NCBI GenBank assembly: GCA_030830385.1
Contig: JAURNA010000286.1
Span: 1-7,356, forward strand
Direction: 5' to 3'
Length of the DNA: 7,356 bases
DNA from: Crocinitomicaceae bacterium
Lineage (GTDB): Bacteria; Bacteroidota; Bacteroidia; Flavobacteriales_D; Crocinitomicaceae
The first letter of the stretch is position 1, and each line of letters starts with the position of its first letter. This document shows positions 1 through 5,222 of the stretch, piece by piece. The position numbers and the translations under genes were made by a program. The notes under the pieces were generated by a model, which had not been told where the DNA came from, did no database searches, and saw only the letters and a list, made by a program, of their open reading frames with translations.

Positions 1-1442
1 ACACTTGACTGCGCCGCTCCGCAGGTGTTCCATGGAAACAAAACCGAGGTGACCGTTCCGGAATCCTCCAGTGTTCTGCTCAGGTTTTCCGGTGCAAGTC
101 CACGATCGCGATACGTTTCAGCAAACATCCGACCCGGAACCACAATTGCCAGGTATTGATCAGAGGCAGTCGCATTGAAAAATACGCAGGTCCCCATTGT
201 GGTAGCGATGAGCGATCCTGTCGATCGTACAAACCGCAACAATGCTCGTGTAATCACCGCCAATAAACCGCACACTTCCATCACACCTCCGAAAACCATC
301 GCACAGATGATCAACCAGATGGTATTCATCATTCCTTCCATTCCGCGGGACTGAAAGAGCTTGTGTACTTTTTTGTACATACTTTCATTCTTCTTCAGCA
401 TGTTGATATAGAGTGCAGAAGAAGCTTCATCAGGATTCAATTTATCCAAATAATCCTCCTCGTTGTTTGCTTTTACATCTTGATAATATTCATAATCGTC
501 ATCGAGTAACGAAACTCCCCCAAACATTGCATCCACTGTACCTCTGTAAGAAGCATAGATGTAATTGTCATTTTCGCCTGACACTTCTTTCATCACACCT
601 CCCTGCACTGCTATCGCAACCAATCCTCCCAGAACAGTTCCCATGAAAAGAGACGGGATCGCATCTACTTTTTTAATAATCAGGAAAATTACCGCTACAG
701 GCACCAGAAATAACCAAGGTGAGATGTAGAATTTGGATTCCAACAACCTCAATAAGTCATCGACTCCCTGACCATCAGAACCCGAATCAAGGTTAAACCC
801 GATCACCAGAAAAAGGATGAGAGCGAGCGAAATAGACGGCACTGTCGTAAGCGTCATGTATCGGATGTGTGTAAACAAGTCTGTTCCGGCCATCGCGGGC
901 GCCAGGTTCGTAGTATCCGAAAGCGGAGACATTTTATCTCCAAAATAGGCTCCTGAGATAATCGCACCCGCAACAAGTCCTGTGTAAATGTCCAGCACGA
1001 TCCCGATTCCAAGAAGAGCCAGGCCTACGGTAGCAATCGTACTCCACGAGCTTCCCGTTGCCATTGCAACAATCGCGCTAATGACGCAGGCCGCAAACAA
1101 GAAAATGGAAGGGTTCAAAATTTTGAGTCCATAGTAAATCATGGACGGAACTACTCCCGAGATCAACCAGGTTCCTGCGAGAGCTCCAATCAAAAGCAAA
1201 ATAATGATTGCAGGCAATGCCGACTGAATGCTCCGTACAATTCCCTTTTGAATCTTTTTCCAGGAGAAACCGCACATCATCCCTACTCCAACTGCAACCG
1301 CTGCCGAAACCAATAAGGCAATCTGATTGGAACCGTACGTGGTATCTTCTCCATAGATTTTAACGTTAACAACCAGCAGACAGATTAGTACAAGAATGGG
1401 TAGAATCGCCAGTAAAAAGTGAGGTGTTTTATCCTTCGACAT
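1..1442 (-). CDS. nhaC: Na+/H+ antiporter, NhaC family (partial, C-terminus off the left edge)
   Basis: This is an inner-membrane secondary transporter that, by family, exchanges cytoplasmic Na+ for external H+ in sodium and pH homeostasis. The frame reads from ATG at 1442-1440 for 480 codons without a stop and leaves through position 1, so only a short C-terminal end should be missing. Many hydrophobic segments are visible, around residues 8-28, 40-57, 74-97, 111-128, 136-162, 196-216, 241-257, 263-283, 373-396 and 408-424. Family-typical stretches are TGSSWSTIATVGLALLGIG (129-147), GAYFGDKMSPLSDTTN (164-179), NATASDQYLAIVVPGRMF (423-440) and LEDSGTVTSVLFPWNTCGA (458-476). This combination identifies NhaC rather than NhaA, NhaB or NhaD. 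A strongly acidic stretch at about 309-366 interrupts the hydrophobic pattern before the second conserved block. The start lies 27 bases after the stop of the upstream RND gene on the same strand, which suggests an operon. There is no strong ribosome binding site. The ion specificity is inferred from family only; related NhaC-type proteins can also move other substrates such as malate/lactate. Confidence 0.93.
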   Translation of the reverse strand, partial: MSKDKTPHFLLAILPILVLICLLVVNVKIYGEDTTYGSNQIALLVSAAVAVGVGMMCGFSWKKIQKGIVRSIQSALPAIIILLLIGALAGTWLISGVVPSMIYYGLKILNPSIFLFAACVISAIVAMATGSSWSTIATVGLALLGIGIVLDIYTGLVAGAIISGAYFGDKMSPLSDTTNLAPAMAGTDLFTHIRYMTLTTVPSISLALILFLVIGFNLDSGSDGQGVDDLLRLLESKFYISPWLFLVPVAVIFLIIKKVDAIPSLFMGTVLGGLVAIAVQGGVMKEVSGENDNYIYASYRGTVDAMFGGVSLLDDDYEYYQDVKANNEEDYLDKLNPDEASSALYINMLKKNESMYKKVHKLFQSRGMEGMMNTIWLIICAMVFGGVMEVCGLLAVITRALLRFVRSTGSLIATTMGTCVFFNATASDQYLAIVVPGRMFAETYRDRGLAPENLSRTLEDSGTVTSVLFPWNTCGAAQSS

Positions 1443-1464
1443 TGTCTTGTTGTTGTGAATGGGC

Positions 1465-1472
1465 CAAAATTA
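1465..1472 (-). promoter_or_regulatory. Possible internal -7 element for nhaC (TAATTTTG)
   Basis: Read on the minus strand, TAATTTTG matches the Bacteroidetes -7 consensus TAnnTTTG and ends 22 bases before the nhaC ATG. Its first three bases are the TAA stop of the RND gene. No convincing -33 TTTG lies at the usual distance upstream, so a chance match in an AT-rich gap is quite possible. If real, it would give nhaC its own expression in addition to read-through from the RND gene. Confidence 0.25.
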
Positions 1473-3761
1473 ACGATTCCTGTGAACTGATTGACGCGGA
1501 TTGTAAAAGAGCAGCAGTAGCACAGGCAAAAGGGTAAGGTCGGCGATGAGTGCCACGAAGAGAGTGATGCACAAAAGCAATCCCATGTAGAACGTTCCCA
1601 GAAATCCGGAGAAAACCAGTAACAAGAAGCCAGCACAGAGAATCAGTGTTGTGAGAATCATTGCTTTTCCCGTGGTCATGTAGCTTCGTTTGAGAGCGTA
1701 CAACCGGCCTTTGCCTTTCATCAATTCGTACTTGAACTTCCCAAGGAAGTGGATGGTGTCATCGACGGCAATTCCAAAGGCGATGGTAAAGATGATCGAT
1801 GTGGAAGTCTTCAGTTCAATGCCTGTGAATCCCATGAATCCGGCAATCACCAAAAGTGGGATTACATTGGGAATAATACTGATGAGCAAAACGCGAACCG
1901 ACTGGTATACCAAACCAATTATCAAGGCTACGATGAGAATGGAAATCCCCAGTCCTTTGACGAGGCTAACGGACAAATAACTCATGTTCTTATCGAACAA
2001 ATGTGCCGTTCCTGTAATCTGATAGGTAACAAGGCCGGATTGCTCAATGGAATCCAGGAACGTTTGAAGTCTGACATTTCTCCTGCTCACTTCTTCATTT
2101 CCCAAATCTGGGAGACAACCATTGATCCGCATGATCATTTCGTTGGAATCAACGAGACTCATGATGAATTCTCCCTGTCCCGCAATTCGGAGGGCTCTTC
2201 GATACGAGCGGAGTTTTCGTTTTTTCTCGGGTAACGTAAAATAGGCTTCATCACCGCTGTGCGCACTCCGGTTCATGACTTTTACCGCCTGAATCAACGA
2301 GGAACGAATGAGAACCCCCATCGTATTCTCGACATAATCCTCCACTTTATTTACTTCCTCCAATACTTCCGGACTCCAGAAGGTTTTCGACGTGTCTTTA
2401 ATGGTCACAGCCAATTCAAAAGGACGAACACCTCCATAATTTGCATCGAGGTAATTAAAATCCTGCTTCAACGGCTCTGAAGCCTTCAGGTCGTCCATTA
2501 AGTAGTTGTTTGTTTCAATTTGGAACATGAAGTAAATACACGCTCCGAAAAACAAAGGACTGAACAAAAGGATTTGTTTGCGCCGCTTCAACACAATGGA
2601 AAACCAATTGAGCAACCGTCTTTTCCAGAAATGATCCTGCTTCTCCTCGCGCACATATTTCGGTCCGGGAAACAGATAAAATAACGCCGGAAGCATTGCA
2701 AACGTGAGAATAAACGCAATGATCACGCCCACTCCCATTACGATACCAAATATCTGAATGGGCTGAACCTGCACAAAATACAGGGAAAAGAATCCGACGG
2801 CTGTCGTTACAGAAGTCAACAACGTTGCCAACCCAACCTCTCGCACAGCAACCTTAATTGCCGTAAATGCGTCCGGCTCTTCTCTTAACGCATCAAGGTA
2901 TCTGGATACCAGATGAATGACGTCGGACATTGAAACCACGAACATAATAGACGGCAGAATCGTCAAAATGATGTTAATGGGTTCGTTGAATAACCCCATT
3001 AAGCCAACGACCCAAATCATTCCCGAAAAAATGACAATCTGCGGGATCATTATCCCCCACATAGACCGAAATGCGAGTGTTAGAAAAATGATGATCAGGA
3101 ATGCACTTAATCCAACGAAAAGCATCATCTCAAACGACATTTTGTCGATGTAATACTTTTGGCCGATCGTTCGTCCGGCGACTCTCACCCGTTCAAAAGG
3201 AGCCTTGTCTATCAGTTTTTGAATGGACAAGATCAATTTATCACTCTTTCCCTTCGAAAGAAAATCATCGTGCCTAACGTAAATACACAAGGATTTCGCG
3301 TCTTCAGAGATGTAGTTTTTCACGAGTTCCTTCTTGCCAAAAATTCGCGTTGAATCTCGCTCGAAATCCAGATCTTCAAAATTGATGTAGAGACGACTCG
3401 CTGTAAATCCCTGGGGATAAATCAGCTGTTCCTCCAACGTTGTGATTCCCTCCGAGAATTGAACGTATTCCAGCTCGCTGATCTGCTTTGTTAACTTATC
3501 GATGTCACGAAGGAACGCTTCATTGAATACACCTTTTTCGCGTTCAACCGCTACAAGCAGAAAATCATTATCGGATTGAAAACGTGTTCTGTGCTCGTAG
3601 AAATAATCTGTTTCAGGGTCGTCTACAGGAAAAAACTTCTCGAAATCATAATCGAATTTCAGCGTGAGAATCTGCGAGAATAGAAACAAGGTGATCACGA
3701 AGACGGACCCCAATGTTATCCATACATATTTTCTAAATGATTTTCGTCCAACCTTTATCAC
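1470..3761 (-). CDS. RND superfamily / MMPL-type transporter, 763 aa
   Basis: This is a predicted inner-membrane exporter of the RND superfamily (MMPL-like, COG1033 type), likely proton-driven; the substrate is unknown. The layout is the classic duplicated one. There is one membrane segment (13-34), a periplasmic loop (about 35-210), five segments (about 212-231, 235-257, 262-284, 311-330, 336-364), then a seventh (396-414), a second loop (415-596) and five more (597-619, 622-645, 651-673, 699-720, 722-754). The first loop starts with FEKFFPVDDPETDYFYE (40-56) and QSDNDFLL (62-69), as in this family. The two halves carry matching charged motifs in the fourth segment of each repeat: MSDVIHLVSRY with Asp280, and AVDDTIHFLGKF with Asp667 and Asp668, the likely proton relay. 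The start is GTG at 3761-3759. An in-frame stop lies about 40 bases upstream, and the next in-frame Met is near residue 208, beyond the first membrane segment, so GTG is the only sensible start. A TATCTTTG element sits 20 bases upstream. It lacks the periplasmic adaptor and outer-membrane partner genes seen with tripartite RND pumps, at least within this window. A hopanoid or lipid transporter role (HpnN/MmpL-like) is possible but not shown. Confidence 0.9.
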   Translation of the reverse strand: MIKVGRKSFRKYVWITLGSVFVITLFLFSQILTLKFDYDFEKFFPVDDPETDYFYEHRTRFQSDNDFLLVAVEREKGVFNEAFLRDIDKLTKQISELEYVQFSEGITTLEEQLIYPQGFTASRLYINFEDLDFERDSTRIFGKKELVKNYISEDAKSLCIYVRHDDFLSKGKSDKLILSIQKLIDKAPFERVRVAGRTIGQKYYIDKMSFEMMLFVGLSAFLIIIFLTLAFRSMWGIMIPQIVIFSGMIWVVGLMGLFNEPINIILTILPSIMFVVSMSDVIHLVSRYLDALREEPDAFTAIKVAVREVGLATLLTSVTTAVGFFSLYFVQVQPIQIFGIVMGVGVIIAFILTFAMLPALFYLFPGPKYVREEKQDHFWKRRLLNWFSIVLKRRKQILLFSPLFFGACIYFMFQIETNNYLMDDLKASEPLKQDFNYLDANYGGVRPFELAVTIKDTSKTFWSPEVLEEVNKVEDYVENTMGVLIRSSLIQAVKVMNRSAHSGDEAYFTLPEKKRKLRSYRRALRIAGQGEFIMSLVDSNEMIMRINGCLPDLGNEEVSRRNVRLQTFLDSIEQSGLVTYQITGTAHLFDKNMSYLSVSLVKGLGISILIVALIIGLVYQSVRVLLISIIPNVIPLLVIAGFMGFTGIELKTSTSIIFTIAFGIAVDDTIHFLGKFKYELMKGKGRLYALKRSYMTTGKAMILTTLILCAGFLLLVFSGFLGTFYMGLLLCITLFVALIADLTLLPVLLLLFYNPRQSVHRNR

Positions 3762-3780
3762 CTCGGTTACGTTTAGGGTG

Positions 3781-3788
3781 CAAAGATA
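3781..3788 (-). promoter_or_regulatory. Bacteroidetes-type -7 element for the RND-nhaC unit (TATCTTTG)
   Basis: On the minus strand the sequence reads TATCTTTG, a full match to TAnnTTTG, the -7 element used by the primary sigma factor of Bacteroidetes. It lies 19 bases upstream of the GTG start, implying a leader of only about 10-15 bases. The -33 region is weak: the nearest candidate is GTTTCC around 3805-3810 instead of TTTG. The position in the divergent gap, just before the first gene of the minus-strand pair, supports the call. Confidence 0.55.
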
Positions 3789-3901
3789 ATGGGTTTAAAG
3801 AATTGGAAACTGCACACAACCATTCTCTTTGTAATAGTGAATAATGTGAACAATGATAAGCGTCTCTCATTTACAGAGGTTTAATGTTTTGCATCTTTTC
3901 C

Positions 3902-3916
3902 TTGATTCGCAATCAA
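3902..3916. repeat. Perfect 6-bp inverted repeat with 3-base spacer
   Basis: TTGATT (3902-3907) and AATCAA (3911-3916) are exact reverse complements separated by CGC. The repeat lies near the middle of the divergent intergenic region, more than 100 bases from either gene start. It could be an operator half-site pair for a dimeric regulator or a small hairpin, but a repeat this short can arise by chance in AT-rich DNA. There is no T-run after it that would make it a terminator. Confidence 0.3.
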
Positions 3917-4005
3917 AACATTTTAAATCATTTTCGAGACTTGAACACGATACGAATTCAATCTTCCGAATCACTTGTAAAAAGATAGACAACATAAAAG
4001 ACTGA

Positions 4006-4036
4006 TTGACAAACGTTCAAACCCTACATTTATACT
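4006..4036 (+). promoter_or_regulatory. Candidate promoter for the T9SS cargo gene
   Basis: TTGAC at 4006-4010 is followed 14 bases later by TACATTTA at 4025-4032, which matches TAnnTTTG at seven of eight positions. TTG upstream of TAnnTTTG is the Flavobacterium-type arrangement. The same stretch can also be read as TTGACA (4006-4011) with TATACT (4031-4036), at a 19-base spacing resembling a sigma-70 promoter with a long spacer. Either reading places transcription initiation near 4040 and gives a leader of roughly 50 bases to the ATG at 4091. Confidence 0.4.
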
Positions 4037-4090
4037 CTGTCCTTGTCGATTATTCGCGTTATTTTAAGTATGTTTAACAAAATTTCTTCG

Positions 4091-5122
4091 ATGAAACAAA
4101 AAATACTCTTAGTCGCAACCCTCGCTTCTTGCTTTAGCTGGGCTCAGCAGCTGGACAACACCAACGAACCAGTCATTGGTGAAGTGCAGACCATGTACGT
4201 GATGGACTCTAACCTGAACATGATGAGCGGTGTAACTGGAAGTGGTGTAACGTGGGATTATTCTGATCTCGCAGGGTTTCCCGGAATTACGCGGAATATT
4301 GAAATCCTTGACCCAACTACGACAGCACATGCTGATACCTTCTCAACTTCAACCAAAGTCTTGAAAATAGGAAACGCAATTAAAAACTACATCAACTCAA
4401 CAGCTACGGAACGCATATCTCAGGGATTTGTGTACAACGAGCCTTCTTTTGGTGAGGTGATCGCAAAGTTTGAGGACGACGAGGAAATCATGGTAACTTA
4501 TCCCTTTCTTCTGGGGTCTTCCCTGTCGGATACATACGGTGGTTTTCTTTATTTCGATTTAAACGGAAATCCACAAAATGAACCTGCTTTGGGGAGCGTT
4601 CGTGCATCGATTGACGGAGAGGGAACACTGATGTTGCCAAACGCTACAACATACAACAATGTGATTCGATACAAAATGATCGATACATCGCTTACTACAA
4701 TTACCCTTTTCGGTGACCTTGAAATCGTTCGTCTTCAGTATGAGTACTATGATATCGCAAATAATCGTCTTCCGGTATTTACAGTTTCTCACATAGTCAT
4801 CCAGCAACCCGGAGTCGGAATACCACTTACGGAACAAGTGATTGTGTTGAGTTCTGTTATGCCAACGGTAAATGCAGGGTTGGACAAAGTCGAGCCGTTT
4901 AACGTACGTGTGTACCCGAACCCAACGCGAAATTTAATCCGATTGACAGGAGGATTTGGTCCGAATGCAACAGCAGAAATTTACGACCAAACAGGTCGCT
5001 TGTTATTCTCAGGATTTGCGAATACAGGTGGAATCGATATTTCAGCATTCGAAACCGGCATGTATGTGTTGAAAGTGATCGACAAAGGAAGCTCTGTTAC
5101 CCGCACGATCGTTAAACAGTAG
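4091..5122 (+). CDS. Secreted protein with T9SS type A C-terminal sorting domain, 343 aa
   Basis: This is a predicted exported protein carried over the outer membrane by the type IX secretion system; its own function is unknown. From ATG at 4091 it opens with a signal peptide (MKQK, then a hydrophobic core to about residue 12) and a likely signal peptidase I site after SWA (residue 18), before Gln-Gln. The body (about 20-260) contains GSGVTWDYSDL and a DGEGTLMLPNATTYNNVIR segment. I recognise both as recurring in uncharacterised Bacteroidetes T9SS cargo with beta-rich folds. The last 73 residues (271-343) are a type A sorting domain: NVRVYPNPT at the start, YDQTGRLLFSG in the middle and GMYVLKV near the end, with a basic tail finishing in VKQ. 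Earlier starts in the same frame are TTG 4043 and ATG 4070. ATG 4091 gives the most standard signal peptide, but 4070 cannot be excluded. LASC at 11-14 resembles a lipobox, so lipoprotein processing is an alternative. An intrinsic terminator follows 24 bases after the stop. Confidence 0.88.
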   Translation: MKQKILLVATLASCFSWAQQLDNTNEPVIGEVQTMYVMDSNLNMMSGVTGSGVTWDYSDLAGFPGITRNIEILDPTTTAHADTFSTSTKVLKIGNAIKNYINSTATERISQGFVYNEPSFGEVIAKFEDDEEIMVTYPFLLGSSLSDTYGGFLYFDLNGNPQNEPALGSVRASIDGEGTLMLPNATTYNNVIRYKMIDTSLTTITLFGDLEIVRLQYEYYDIANNRLPVFTVSHIVIQQPGVGIPLTEQVIVLSSVMPTVNAGLDKVEPFNVRVYPNPTRNLIRLTGGFGPNATAEIYDQTGRLLFSGFANTGGIDISAFETGMYVLKVIDKGSSVTRTIVKQ

Positions 5123-5145
5123 TTCTGACTACAAACGTGAACTTC

Positions 5146-5175
5146 AAAACCCTGGCGTTTCGGTCAGGGTTTTTT
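5146..5175 (+). terminator. Intrinsic (rho-independent) terminator
   Basis: AAAACCCTG (5146-5154) pairs perfectly with CAGGGTTTT (5165-5173). A G-T and a C-G pair can extend the stem inward, leaving the six-base loop GTTTCG. The descending arm merges into a run of six T residues (5170-5175). It lies 24 bases after the stop of the T9SS cargo gene and before the next gene's promoter element, so it should end that transcript. Confidence 0.85.
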
Positions 5176-5199
5176 GTTTCGTTCCCCTTGCTTTCTTGT

Positions 5200-5207
5200 T
5201 ATATTTG
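5200..5207 (+). promoter_or_regulatory. Bacteroidetes-type -7 element (TATATTTG)
   Basis: TATATTTG is a full match to TAnnTTTG and ends 15 bases before the ATG at 5223, implying a very short leader. A TTTG at 5173-5176, inside the terminator tail, could act as the -33 element, although its 23-base spacing is on the long side. With the terminator immediately upstream, this supports a separate transcription unit for the following gene. Confidence 0.55.
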
Positions 5208-5222
5208 AACAAGTATTTGCTT

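Larger units (their letters stand above)
3762..4090. other. Divergent intergenic region
   Basis: These 329 bases lie between the start of the minus-strand RND gene and the chosen start of the plus-strand T9SS cargo gene. The region is AT-rich and contains a minus-facing TATCTTTG element near its left end, a plus-facing promoter-like pair near 4006-4036, and one perfect inverted repeat at 3902-3916. No tRNA, riboswitch-like structure or convincing gene was seen. The only open frame with an ATG worth mentioning is 34 codons long (3884-3988). Confidence 0.7.

Noticed and set aside
413..646. A 77-codon plus-strand frame rich in His, Leu and Pro
   Set aside because: It is antisense to the NhaC gene, whose conserved motifs run through this region. 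The composition is typical of a shadow frame.
1749..2234. A 161-codon open frame on the plus strand, antisense to the RND gene
   Set aside because: It lies wholly inside a well-supported membrane protein gene on the other strand. Its translation shows no domain, signal peptide or biased composition of its own.
1470..3761. The two similar halves of the RND protein as a possible gene fusion
   Set aside because: Internal duplication with matching Asp motifs in the two halves is the normal architecture of RND/MMPL transporters.
3884..3988. A 34-codon ATG frame in the intergenic region, with AGAGG a few bases upstream
   Set aside because: It is very short, the translation has no recognisable signal, and Shine-Dalgarno-like sequences are weak evidence in Bacteroidetes. 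It could be a small ORF, but nothing beyond its length supports it.
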